DNA of 64,000 nt, taken from Alphaproteobacteria bacterium. GTDB lineage: Bacteria; Pseudomonadota; Alphaproteobacteria; Rhodobacterales; Rhodobacteraceae. Below, one piece after another: positions 8,832 to 17,474 of the stretch (the stretch's first letter is position 1; each line of letters opens with the position of its first letter). The stretch spans positions 1 through 64,000 of the forward strand of contig JAADIJ010000092.1 of assembly GCA_013151335.1 (NCBI GenBank). Reading direction: 5' to 3'. Under the pieces are notes generated by a model. That model saw nothing but the letters and a program-made list of their open reading frames with translations. It did not search any database and had not been told where the DNA came from. The translations under genes and the position numbers were made by a program.

Positions 8832-9605
8832 ATGGGCGACTCACTTGCCGAAAAAAACTTCGAGGCTCATGATATTCTGGCGGCATTCGGCGTGCTCAGT
8901 CGCCTGCCATTGACGATCGATCACGCGAGGGCTGGCGCACGCGCGGCGAGGGCGACGTGGGCCTATCCGGTTGTCGGCGCGGGTTTGGGTGCGGTTGCGG
9001 CACTTGCGGCCAAGTTGGCGCTTTTTTTGGGGGTGCCTGCCGGGATTTCAGCCGCAATTGCGCTTGGTGCACTGGTGCTTATGAGTGGCGCGATGCATGA
9101 GGACGGGATTGCCGATTGCGCTGACGGGCTTGGCGGCGGCAACAGCAAGAGCCACCGCCTGGAGATCATGAAGGACAGTCGAATCGGCGCATATGGCGCG
9201 ACGGTGCTTGGCATCGTTTTGATCGCACGATGGTCCGGCATTCAGGGTTTGGCCGAGGCTGATAAGCTGTTTTGGCCGTTGATCGCCATCGGTGCGGCGT
9301 CGCGTTTACCGATGGTTTTGGTGATGTTTTTCATGCCCTCCGCGCGCGAGGATGGCCTGTCGGCCGGGGTCGGCATGCCACCGCCAACCTCTGTCGCCGG
9401 GGCCATTGCCGCGACCGTGTTGCTGAGTATGTTGGCGATGGGCTGGGGCGGAGCTATGGTGATTTTTTGGGGCGTAATAGCGCCTATTCCCCTGTTATTA
9501 TTAGCGAAATCCCTGATCGGCGGACAAACCGGAGACATACTTGGCGCCACGCAGCAACTGGCCGAGATCGCCTGCATCTCGGTCACGGTGGCACTGATCA
9601 CATAA
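8832..9605 (+). CDS. cobS: Adenosylcobinamide-GDP ribazoletransferase (cobalamin synthase)
   Basis: An inner-membrane enzyme of 257 residues that joins adenosylcobinamide-GDP to alpha-ribazole or its phosphate. It has several hydrophobic spans and the family motif MHEDGIADCADGLGGG, an acidic metal-binding segment, followed by KDSRIGAYG. The ATG at 8832 is the likely start; an in-frame TTG at 8766 would add 22 unconserved residues. The 90-base gap to the divergent cobT shows no B12-box or riboswitch that I can recognise. Confidence 0.93.
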   Translation: MGDSLAEKNFEAHDILAAFGVLSRLPLTIDHARAGARAARATWAYPVVGAGLGAVAALAAKLALFLGVPAGISAAIALGALVLMSGAMHEDGIADCADGLGGGNSKSHRLEIMKDSRIGAYGATVLGIVLIARWSGIQGLAEADKLFWPLIAIGAASRLPMVLVMFFMPSAREDGLSAGVGMPPPTSVAGAIAATVLLSMLAMGWGGAMVIFWGVIAPIPLLLLAKSLIGGQTGDILGATQQLAEIACISVTVALIT

Positions 9606-9626
9606 CGACTTGCGCACTCAGACCAG

Positions 9627-10148
9627 CTATGCAGCCGGAACCACGCGCGCCACCAACACGTCAGTGATTTTTTGCTGGGAGATCATTTCATCGGCCCCGT
9701 CAACAGCGGCAACCTCGCGGGTGAGACGCTCCAGAGCGGCCTCGTAAAGCTGGCGTTCGGAATAGGATTGCTCGCGCTGGTCGTCATTGCGGTGCAAGTC
9801 TCGCACGACCTCGGCAATTGAAATCAGATCGCCCGAGTTAATCTTTTGTTCATACTCCTGCGCACGGCGCGACCACATGGCACGTTTAACCCGCGCGCGC
9901 CCTTTGAGCGTGTCCATGGCACGGCTCACCACTTCCGGGCTTGAAAGGCCGCGCATACCAACGGAATCCGCCTTTGCCGTCGGGACTCTGAGGGTCATTT
10001 TATCTTTTTCAAAAGCGATCACGAACAGTTCCAAATGGAAGCCCGCGATTTCCTGTTCTTCAATCGACACGACCTTGCCAACCCCGTGCGAGGGGTAAAC
10101 CACATAGTCGTTGGGGCTGAACTGGGCTGTTTTGCGGGGCTTCGCCAT
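9627..10148 (-). CDS. carD: CarD family transcriptional regulator
   Basis: A 173-residue CarD/CdnL-type protein. The N-terminal RNA-polymerase-interacting Tudor-like domain is visible (FSPNDYVVYPSHGVGKVVSIEEQEIAG), and the helical C-terminal DNA-binding part includes KRAMWSRRAQEYEQKINSGD. CarD binds the RNAP beta subunit and stabilises open complexes, notably at rRNA promoters; this role is known for the family and inferred here. It is monocistronic or the last gene after fdxA, with a terminator-like hairpin between them. Confidence 0.93.
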   Translation of the reverse strand: MAKPRKTAQFSPNDYVVYPSHGVGKVVSIEEQEIAGFHLELFVIAFEKDKMTLRVPTAKADSVGMRGLSSPEVVSRAMDTLKGRARVKRAMWSRRAQEYEQKINSGDLISIAEVVRDLHRNDDQREQSYSERQLYEAALERLTREVAAVDGADEMISQQKITDVLVARVVPAA

Positions 10149-10472
10149 ATATTCAATTTCCTTGCAATGCGGCCATTTGTGGCCAGTTTATCGAGTTTGC
10201 AGCGACAAAACCGCCTGACGGCCTCGTCTTAAGGAGGCCAAAGCGGCTTAGGGCTACATGATTTAGTCGGTCTGCACGGCACTATTGGTGGCGCGTGGGG
10301 TCTGATTTTCCTGTTATTTCGAGGCTGATCATACCACAAACTCAGACGCAACAAAAGTGCCGCAGCGCAGAATGGGATATTTCACCTAATAAAACAGTAG
10401 GTTAAGTCGAATATCTGGCCCAAAAATATCGTAGTAGATGCGCCTAATTATACCCTGAAACGAATCAGCGGA
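10149..10472. other. Intergenic region between fdxA and carD
   Basis: These 324 bases hold no convincing gene. They contain a terminator-like hairpin (10207-10246, minus strand) that separates fdxA from carD. The carD promoter should lie between that hairpin and 10148. The AT-rich part from 10370 to 10460 shows no ORF or RNA structure that I can name. Confidence 0.6.
10207..10246 (-). terminator. Rho-independent terminator after fdxA
   Basis: Read on the minus strand, paired CCGC/GCGG and GGCCTC/GAGGCC arms form a two-part stem that ends in TTTT. It lies downstream of fdxA and about 60 bases upstream of carD, so it should end the fdxA message before carD. Confidence 0.55.
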
Positions 10473-10811
10473 TCAGCCGCCCTCACCGGGTTTCTCGGAG
10501 AAGTATTTCTCGAGCTTTCCAGCCTCACCTTCGCGCTTGGCAGCATCAGGCAGTTCGTCTTTTTTGGTGATAATAACCGGCCACATTTCAGAGTATTTTC
10601 GGTTGAATTCAACCCATTTCTCCATTTCCGGCTCCGTATCGGGGCGGATGGCGTCGGCGGGGCATTCAGGCTCGCACACACCGCAGTCGATGCACTCATC
10701 GGGGTGGATGACCAACATATTTTCGCCCTCGTAAAAGCAATCTACCGGGCAGACTTCAACGCAGTCGGTGTACTTGCAGGCGATGCAGGCGTCGTTGACA
10801 ATATAGGTCAT
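10473..10811 (-). CDS. fdxA: 7Fe ferredoxin FdxA
   Basis: A 112-residue soluble ferredoxin. The cysteine patterns [17 protein letters not shown] and [12 protein letters not shown] fit the [3Fe-4S][4Fe-4S] FdxA family, which has a C-terminal extension like the one here. I chose the ATG at 10811, which gives the normal family start [13 protein letters not shown]; the open frame continues to 10874 but adds unconserved residues. The electron-transfer partner is unknown. The order fdxA, S4 protein, helicase is one I recall as common in Rhodobacteraceae. Confidence 0.95.
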   Translation of the reverse strand: MTYIVNDACIACKYTDCVEVCPVDCFYEGENMLVIHPDECIDCGVCEPECPADAIRPDTEPEMEKWVEFNRKYSEMWPVIITKKDELPDAAKREGEAGKLEKYFSEKPGEGG

Positions 10812-10898
10812 ATGCGGGCCTTTGTTTGGCGATTTTTCAGATCGGGTTATGAGCGTTGAGCCCAAACCTCGCAAGTGCTATTAGGCGGGTTCGCGCAA

Positions 10899-11287
10899 TC
10901 ATTCAAGAGGTTGGCCGCGAAATGGGCCCATGACGCGACGTGCCTTTTTGGTCGGGCGACCGCCCTTGCGATCATGTCCCGGCGCGGGCGGGGTTGGCGG
11001 CTCTATCGGCGATAAATCCTGATAAAGAGCCTGCGCCTCGCAGGCTGGACCAGGCGCGCACCGAGTTTCACGAGCCGCACCACCTTGATTCTATCGGCCT
11101 GCGCAAATGTCAGCGTGTCCCCGACGGCAATCATCAATGACGGCTTTGACACTTTGGTGCCGTTGACCCGAACATGTCCGCCCCTCACCTGTTTGGCGCT
11201 AAGGGTGCGTGACTTGAAAAACCGCGCCTGCCACAGCCATTTATCAAGCCTGAGAGACGGTTTTTTGTCACCAATAACGGCTGGCAT
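10899..11287 (-). pseudogene. S4-domain RNA-binding protein (HslR-like), one-base frameshift
   Basis: The first 75 or so residues are a clear S4 domain (LRLDKWLWQARFFKSRTLSAKQV, then VNGTKVSKPS), as in HslR, the 50S-binding heat-shock protein. The frame then changes: the frame-0 reading ends in an unlike tail at 11003. The expected HslR-like tail (EAQALYQDLSP ... GHDRKGGRPTKKARR) is encoded in another frame down to a stop at 10899. One base is missing near 11053-11059, in the plus-strand motif GGCGCGC. With one base restored the protein would be about 129 residues, the family length. It may be a real mutation or a sequencing error. Confidence 0.8.
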
Positions 11288-11292
11288 CGGCG

Positions 11293-14009
11293 CTATTTTT
11301 TGTCTTTTAGCGCCAACAAAGCCGCGAACGGATTGTCGGGGTCAATCGGTTTTTCGCGGCGAGGCGGGCGAGACGACGTGGTTTTGGGATGCGCGTCTTT
11401 GGCTCGTTTGGGCTTATTGCGCGCTTTTTGTGGCTTTTGCTGGTTTACTCGCTTTTTAACCGGTGCCCAAGTAAAGGTGTAAAAAACCTCGATCTCGGCG
11501 GCAGCTACAGCTTCATCGCCTTGCTCTGCATCATCAGCTTTGACCACTTCCGCCGATGCCTCAGCACCATCGGCGGGGCCTTCGGCGTCGTCCTTTGACG
11601 GCTCTGCTGGCGCGCCCGCGTCTCGGCTTTGACTTTCTCGCGCTCGCCCTTTTCGGCGTTATAGCCAAGGCCCGTCATCAATTCCGCAAACTGATCCAGC
11701 GTCATGCCGGTGATCGAGAGCATATCGGGCGTGGCCTCAAACCCTGCGCGGCTATCTTGCGAGCGGGTCAAGTCGGCCAGACGCTCCAGCATGTCGATGC
11801 GGATCGCGCGCGGGCCTGCCAGCCGGTATCCGGCCTTTTCGTAATAGCCCTCGGGGGCCTCGATCATGGCAGGAACCGTCACCAGACCGGGGGGCGGAGC
11901 CTCGGGGAACTCGGTTAAATCCTTGGCGAGCGACCATAAAACCAAGCGCAGGCGGGTCGGCGCGGGCTTTAGCATCAGCTGTTGGAAAATGGTGTATTGG
12001 CCAAAACGGATGCCGTGTTTACGCAACAATCCGCGCGCCTCTTGATCGAGATCCTTGATTTCATTTGCCACAGCCGCGCGCGGCAAAACGCCCAACTCCT
12101 CGACAACGCGAAAGCCGACGCCGCGCGCCATACCCGTGACGGTTTCGTCGTTTTTCAGACCAAGTAGCGGCTCAAACAAGGCGGCGATTTTACGCTCAAC
12201 AAAGTGACCAAGACGGCGGCGAACCTTTTCGGCGACGTCAGGGCCAGCCTCGTCATCGACGAAAACCTCGACCTTTGGCGCGAGGATATCGTCGCCCTTC
12301 ACCAGTTTGCCGACGGCGGCATTGCCCCACATCAACCCACCTTGTTCGGTGAAGTCGATCTCGGTGTCGGGCGCGTTATAAAACCGATCAGAGCGCAGGT
12401 TGAACTCTGGCATCAGGGCGGCAATTCCGGCCGCGCGCAGGGTTTTGGCCTCCTCTGGGGTGGCATTTCTGTCTTGCTGAAAGCGAAATCCGCTCAGGCG
12501 GCCCACGAACTGATCCTCGACCAGCACGTCACCTTTGTCGTTTACTTGCGCCACCAGGCTCTCCTTTTGTTTCAACCGCCGCAGCAAAACACTGGTGCGC
12601 CGGTCGACAAATCTTTGCGTCAGCCGCGCGTGGAGCGCATCCGACAGTCGGTCTTCTACCGCGCGGGTTTCGCCCCGCCAATGGTTTTCGTCATTTACCC
12701 AGTTTTTTCGTTGCGAAACATAGGTCCAAGTGCGGATATAGGCCAATCTTTTAGAGAGTGTGTCAATGTCGCCATCAACACGGTCAATTCGCGCGATCTG
12801 AGCGGCCAGCCAGTCGTCGGGCAGTTGCGCCTTGTCGGCCAGAAAGCCAAAAACCCGCGACAGCAAGGCCACATGTTCGCCGGGTGAAATATTGCGAAAA
12901 TCCGGGAGCTGGCATACATCCCACAGCAGCTTGACATCGCGCGCGGAATTCATACGCCCCGAGATATCCGGTATTTCAGCGAGGGTTTTCAAGGCGATAA
13001 GATCGTCTGGGTCGCGCGTGCGCATCAGTCGCTCGTGGTCGCTGGTCCGTTCAAGCGAGGCGATCAGAGCGGATAATGTGCCAAATTCAAGCCTCCGGTT
13101 GCGCCATTGCAAAGCCTTGATTGGCGAGAACCGATGGGTCTCGATTGCCGCGACCACCTCGGGGCTGAGCGTCCCCGCCTCGCCCGTCGTGCCAAACGAG
13201 CCGGGATTGAGGTATCGGCCTGCCCGCCCGGCAATCTGGCCAAGCTCGTTTGGTTGTAGTGCGCGCATGCGGCGACCGTCGAATTTCGCGAGCGCCGAAA
13301 ATGCCACATGGTCAATATCAAGGTTCAGCCCCATGCCAATCGCATCGGTGGCGACCAGATGATCGACCTCGCCGTTTTGATAAAGCGCCACCTGCGCGTT
13401 GCGCGTGCGCGGACTGAGCGCGCCAAGAACCACCGCTGCGCCACCTTTTTGACGCCGCAAAAGCTCGGCAATGGCATAAACATTATCGACCGAAAACCCG
13501 ACAATGGCGGAGCGCGCAGGCATTCTGGAGATTTTCTTTGGCCCACTATAGCTGAGGGTCGAGAACCGCTCGCGGCGCGAAAAGCTGACCTTTGGCACCA
13601 GCGCATTGATGGCTCCGCGCATGGAATCACTGCCCAAAAACAGCGTCTCGTGGGTGCCGCGCGCGTTGAGCAGCCGGTCGGTAAACACGTGGCCGCGTTC
13701 AGGGTCAGCGCAAAGCTGGATCTCGTCAATCGCGAGAAAATCAGTGCCAAGCCCGGTCGGCATCGCCTCAACCGTCGCCACCCAATATTGGGCGCGCGCC
13801 GGCACGATCCGCTCTTCGCCAGTCACCAGCGCCACCACCGAGGGGCCGCGCAAACCGACGATACGGTCATAAACCTCGCGCGCAAGCAGGCGCAGCGGCA
13901 GGCCAATCACGCCGGTTTTATAGCTGAGCATCCGCTCAATCGCATAATGGGTTTTGCCGGTATTTGTCGGCCCGAGAACCGCCGTGACCCGCCCCAAAGT
14001 TTGGCTCAT
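11293..14009 (-). pseudogene. Suv3-like DExH helicase with one-base frameshift near the C-terminus
   Basis: A superfamily 2 helicase of the Suv3/mgpS-like type. Walker A GPTNTGKT is at residues 13-20, the DEIQ box at 95-98, and motif VI appears as QIAGRAGRY. The frame is open for 834 residues and then ends in an unlike basic tail. The normal acidic linker and conserved C-terminus (EIEVFYTFTWAP ... IDPDNPFAALLALKDKK) follow in another frame down to a stop at 11293. One base is missing near 11609-11615. The helicase core is intact, so a protein lacking only the extreme C-terminus could work. Role: probably RNA helicase, inferred. Confidence 0.85.
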
Positions 14010-14054
14010 CGCCCTGCCCCAACACCTGTAGCCACCGCAACCGGGGTGCCTAAC

Positions 14055-14648
14055 CTAAAGCTCGACGCCTTGGGTCTCGTCTTCCAGCCGCTTGATGGCT
14101 TTTAGTATGTCGGGTCGCAGCGGATGTATAGAGTGGGCCTTGCGATAGACTTCCAGAGCTTTTTTTGGCTGATCGAGCCGCTCAAATATCATGGCAAGGC
14201 CGGACATGGCCCCGAAATGGCGCGGATTAAGCGCGAGGGTTCTTTGGATATCGGCAATCGCGAGACCATATTTATCCATCATGAAATAAACCGTGGCGCG
14301 CGCGTTCCAGCCCTCGGCAAATTCGGGCGCGTGGTCTGTTAATGCGGTCAAATGCTCGACCGCTTTTTCAAAATCCCCGGCTCGCGTCGCGTCGCGCCCC
14401 CGTTCCAGCAAAAAGTCCATTGAGGCAGAGCCGGAATGAGACCAAACCCGCCAAATCCGGTTCTCGACCGAGCGCCAATCTCCATCGAGGGGCTGCTTTA
14501 GCTCGGCAAACAGCGCGTCCAAATCCTCGGCCGGGGTGACGGTTTGGTCGCTGGTTTGGGCGAATACTGGCCCGGCAAGTGGAAAAAATGCCACAATAAG
14601 CGCAATTGCCGCCACGGCAGGGGTGAATTTATGTTTCATGAGTATCAT
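14055..14648 (-). CDS. Periplasmic TPR-repeat protein
   Basis: A protein of 197 residues from the ATG at 14648; an ATG nine bases later is equally possible. The N-terminus is a signal peptide (KFTPAVAAIALIVAFFPLAGPVFAQ), so it is exported. The C-terminal half has tandem TPR motifs, such as FAEGWNARATVYFMMDKYGLAIADI and FGAMSGLAMIFERLDQPKKALEVY. TPRs mediate protein contacts; no partner is evident. The upstream part of the open frame, to 14849, overlaps the divergent SCP2 gene and is not used. Confidence 0.8.
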   Translation of the reverse strand: MILMKHKFTPAVAAIALIVAFFPLAGPVFAQTSDQTVTPAEDLDALFAELKQPLDGDWRSVENRIWRVWSHSGSASMDFLLERGRDATRAGDFEKAVEHLTALTDHAPEFAEGWNARATVYFMMDKYGLAIADIQRTLALNPRHFGAMSGLAMIFERLDQPKKALEVYRKAHSIHPLRPDILKAIKRLEDETQGVEL

Positions 14649-14720
14649 ATCGGATTTAATGGTAACCTGAACAACCTGAAAAGCGAGTAAAACTCGCGTG
14701 TAAACACCGGAGGATAACGT

Positions 14721-15011
14721 ATGAGTGACGTGATTGATGGAGCCGTGAAGGCCCTGCAAGCAAAATTGGGCGATGGCGGCATTGAGTCGGTCGTGAAGTT
14801 TATGATTGAAGGCGAAGGCTCGGTCATGATTGACGCCAACGGGGCGCATGCAGGCGACGAGGATGCCGACTGCACATTGACCGCTGACAGCGACACATTT
14901 CAGGCGATCATGGATGGCAGCCTGAACGCAACAGCCGCGTTTATGACCGGGCGTTTGTCGGTCGATGGCGATATGGGCGTGGCGATGAAGTTGGGATCGG
15001 TGCTCGCCTGA
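14721..15011 (+). CDS. SCP2 sterol-carrier domain protein
   Basis: A 96-residue protein consisting of a single SCP2 lipid-binding domain. The family-like segments are KFMIEGEGSVMIDANGAH, DCTLTADSDTFQAIMDGSLNATAAFMTGRLSVDGDMGVAMKLGSVL. Such free-standing domains bind fatty acyl or sterol-like ligands; the ligand here is unknown. It is followed one base later by a lysophospholipase-like gene, suggesting a joint role in lipid handling. Confidence 0.9.
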   Translation: MSDVIDGAVKALQAKLGDGGIESVVKFMIEGEGSVMIDANGAHAGDEDADCTLTADSDTFQAIMDGSLNATAAFMTGRLSVDGDMGVAMKLGSVLA

Positions 15012-15012
15012 T

Positions 15013-15939
15013 ATGACCCAAGCTCCCTTTTACGTTGAACATGCCGAAGCTCCGCCAGACGGGAAAGCCTGCTGGATCAAGGCCTCTGACGGGGTACGCC
15101 TGCGGATGGTCTACTGGAGCAAGGGCGAAAAAGGCACGGTGCTGATATTTCCGGGGCGAACCGAGTTTGTCGAGAAATACGGGCGTACAGCGGCGACGTT
15201 TCAGGCGCTTGGTTATGGCGTCGCGGTGATTGACTGGCGTGGCCAGGGGCTGAGCGACCGGCTCGCGCCCAATCGAAAACTTGGTCATGTGGGCGAGTTT
15301 GGCGACTATCAATTGGACGTCGAAGCGATGATGGGCGAGATCGTGGCTCTTGAAATGCCCAAGCCGTATTTCTTGTGCTCGCACTCGATGGGCGGGGCGA
15401 TTGCGTTGCGGGCGCTGCAAAACGGGCTCGCCGTTAAGCGGCCCGTATTTATCGCGCCCATGTGGGGTTTGACGATTGATCCCTTGTGGCGACCGCTCGT
15501 GCAGGCGCTGTCGGCGGGGAGCAAAACTGTCGGATTGGGGGCGGAATTTGCGCCGGGAACCAGCCCTAAGAACTATCTTAACACCAGCAAATATCCCGAT
15601 AATGTCCTGACCTCCAGCGAGGATACCTGGGATTATCTGGTTAGAATGACCAAGGCGCATGCCGGGCTGGAAATCGGCGGGCCGAGCATTCAGTGGCTTT
15701 ACGAGGCCCTGACCGAAACCAAGGAATTATCGGGGATGGAGCCGCCGGATTACGAGGTTTTTTGCTTTATCGGTAGCGACGAAAAAGTGGTCAACCGGCG
15801 CGATGTGTTTGATTACGCAGCCAAATGGAGCGGGGCGCAGGTGGTGGTTATGACCGGTGCGCGCCACGAAATTTTGATGGAGACGCCGGAAATTCAGGCG
15901 CGCGCTTTTCGGTTGATCGACGGGTATTTCACCAGCTAG
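15013..15939 (+). CDS. Alpha/beta hydrolase, lysophospholipase-like
   Basis: A 308-residue serine hydrolase of the monoglyceride lipase/lysophospholipase (PldB-like) group. The nucleophile elbow is SHSMGG, and an Asp in CFIGSDEKVV and His in GARHEILME complete the likely triad. There is no signal peptide, so it is probably cytoplasmic or membrane-associated. It forms a two-gene unit with the SCP2 protein, starting one base after that gene's stop. PldB is the nearest named family; substrate specificity is unproven. Confidence 0.88.
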   Translation: MTQAPFYVEHAEAPPDGKACWIKASDGVRLRMVYWSKGEKGTVLIFPGRTEFVEKYGRTAATFQALGYGVAVIDWRGQGLSDRLAPNRKLGHVGEFGDYQLDVEAMMGEIVALEMPKPYFLCSHSMGGAIALRALQNGLAVKRPVFIAPMWGLTIDPLWRPLVQALSAGSKTVGLGAEFAPGTSPKNYLNTSKYPDNVLTSSEDTWDYLVRMTKAHAGLEIGGPSIQWLYEALTETKELSGMEPPDYEVFCFIGSDEKVVNRRDVFDYAAKWSGAQVVVMTGARHEILMETPEIQARAFRLIDGYFTS

Positions 15940-15967
15940 GGCGCGCTGATATTTGCTATTATCCTTA

Positions 15968-16777
15968 TTAACCTATTGTTTTTATGAGAACTTCAAGCGC
16001 CATCGCATGAAGCTCCTTTGAGCCAGCAGCAACCGCACGACCACCGTCATGGGCCGGGCGACCTTGCCAGTCGGTGATGGTGCCACCTGCCGCCTCGACC
16101 ACCGCAATCGGCGCTTGAATGTCATATGAACTAAGCCCCGCCTCGACCACCAGATCAACCTGACCAAGCGCGAGCAAGGCGTAAGCATAGCAATCCATGC
16201 CATAGCGCGTGAGCTTGGTTTGTCGCGCCAGATCGTGAAAGGCCTGCCCCTCAACCTCGGTTCCAACTTCGGGAAACGTGGTGAAAATCACCGCCTCGGC
16301 AAGCGCATTCACCGAACGGGTGTGCAGCGGTTTCTTCCCATGCGGGCCGATCAACTCCGCCACGCCAAAGCCACCTGCGAACCGCTCTTGAACATAGGGC
16401 TGATCGATCAGGCCAAACAGCGGCCCTGCGCCCGCATTCACTGCAATCAGCACACCCCAAGTTGGCGTGCCGCTGATATATCCGCGCGTGCCATCAATCG
16501 GATCGAGAACCCAAGTGTATCCGCTGCTGCCCGTAGTTTCGCCAAACTCTTCACCGACAATTCCGTCGTCGGGGCGCAGTTTGGCCAGCGTCTCGCGCAT
16601 GATCAGCTCTGATTGCCGGTCAGCCACGGTGACCGGATCAAAGCCAGCGCTTTGTTTGTTATCCGCCATCAAAGATGATGTGCGAAAATATTCAAGCGTG
16701 ACCGGACGGGCCGCATCCGCCAAGGCATGTGCGGTTGCAATCAGTTCATTCTTTAGTTTCTGGTCGATATTAGGCAT
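15968..16777 (-). CDS. hisN: Histidinol-phosphatase, inositol-monophosphatase family
   Basis: A 269-residue Mg-dependent phosphatase of the IMPase fold. The metal motifs are GEEFG at 75-79, DPIDGT at 92-97 and the later SYDIQAPIAVVEAAGG. The extended DPIDGTRGYISGTPTWG is typical of the HisN subgroup, which dephosphorylates histidinol phosphate in histidine synthesis in alphaproteobacteria lacking HisB-type phosphatase. The ATG at 16777 lies directly after a terminator-like hairpin whose 3' arm supplies the only GGGG-type ribosome-binding sequence, so expression may be controlled there. Confidence 0.9.
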   Translation of the reverse strand: MPNIDQKLKNELIATAHALADAARPVTLEYFRTSSLMADNKQSAGFDPVTVADRQSELIMRETLAKLRPDDGIVGEEFGETTGSSGYTWVLDPIDGTRGYISGTPTWGVLIAVNAGAGPLFGLIDQPYVQERFAGGFGVAELIGPHGKKPLHTRSVNALAEAVIFTTFPEVGTEVEGQAFHDLARQTKLTRYGMDCYAYALLALGQVDLVVEAGLSSYDIQAPIAVVEAAGGTITDWQGRPAHDGGRAVAAGSKELHAMALEVLIKTIG

Positions 16778-16778
16778 G

Positions 16779-16819
16779 AAAAAACCCCGCTGAGCCGGTC
16801 AATATCCGGTTTAGCGGGG
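16779..16819 (-). terminator. Terminator-like hairpin abutting the hisN start codon
   Basis: On the minus strand a 14-base stem (arms 16785-16798 and 16806-16819, with two G-U wobbles) is followed by six T residues and then, one base later, the hisN ATG. It should end transcription of the upstream XRE gene. Its 3' arm also holds the likely hisN ribosome-binding sequence GCGGGG. Confidence 0.8.
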
Positions 16820-16864
16820 AATTCAAACATAAAACAGCGTCAGGTCGGCGCTGCCGGTGCGTGG

Positions 16865-17236
16865 TTAAGCCGCGTCGCTCAACACCCGCGCCAGATCAAA
16901 CAAGCGTTTGCGCTGGTTTTCGGGGATCGCGTAATAGGAGCGCACCAGTTCCAGCGCCTCTTTGTCTGCCAACAGATCGCCAAGCGCGGTTTCCCCCTTG
17001 GCGGCCTCGGCACTATCGCCTTCCAGACCTTCAAAGAAAAAGCTGATCGGAACATCCATCGCGTGGGCGATATCCCAAAGGCGCGACGCGCTGACGCGAT
17101 TCATTCCGGTCTCGTATTTCTGGATTTGCTGGAACTTAATTCCAACGGCCTCGCCAAGCTGTTGTTGGGTCATGCCGACCATCCAACGCCGGTGGCGAAC
17201 CCTTTTCCCTACATGTACATCTACTGGGTGCTTCAT
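16865..17236 (-). CDS. XRE-family helix-turn-helix regulator
   Basis: A 123-residue cytoplasmic regulator. The Cro/C1-type HTH spans about residues 8-65 (VGKRVRHRRWMVGMTQQQLGEAVGIKFQQIQKYETG), and the C-terminal half is helical and probably mediates dimerisation. I chose the ATG at 17236, which has an AAGGAG ribosome-binding site; the open frame continues to 17275. It resembles the HTH proteins common in Rhodobacteraceae and Rhizobiales core genomes, whose targets are mostly unknown. A terminator separates it from hisN. Confidence 0.88.
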   Translation of the reverse strand: MKHPVDVHVGKRVRHRRWMVGMTQQQLGEAVGIKFQQIQKYETGMNRVSASRLWDIAHAMDVPISFFFEGLEGDSAEAAKGETALGDLLADKEALELVRSYYAIPENQRKRLFDLARVLSDAA

Positions 17237-17427
17237 TACTCTACTCCTTGGTTCCCTCAATAGTATATAAAGCAATTACCGTGCCAATATAGCACATATT
17301 ACCCGCCGGAAGGCAAATTTCTTGTGCTTTCCTTGTTATACCCTAATAAAAACAGTATTTTTTATCATTATCACAGCCACGTGTTACCACAATACTAAGT
17401 GTAGCGTGCGATATATTCAGTCAATCT

Positions 17428-17470
17428 TAAGGTGTCTCGCAAATTGCATTGCAAAATGCAAAACACCTTA
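17428..17470 (-). terminator. Hairpin just downstream of typA
   Basis: Eight-base arms TAAGGTGT (17428-17435) and ACACCTTA (17463-17470) flank an AT-rich loop with secondary pairing, five bases after the typA stop. No T-run follows on the minus strand, so it may be a 3'-end stabiliser or a weak terminator. Confidence 0.45.
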
Positions 17471-17474
17471 TGGT

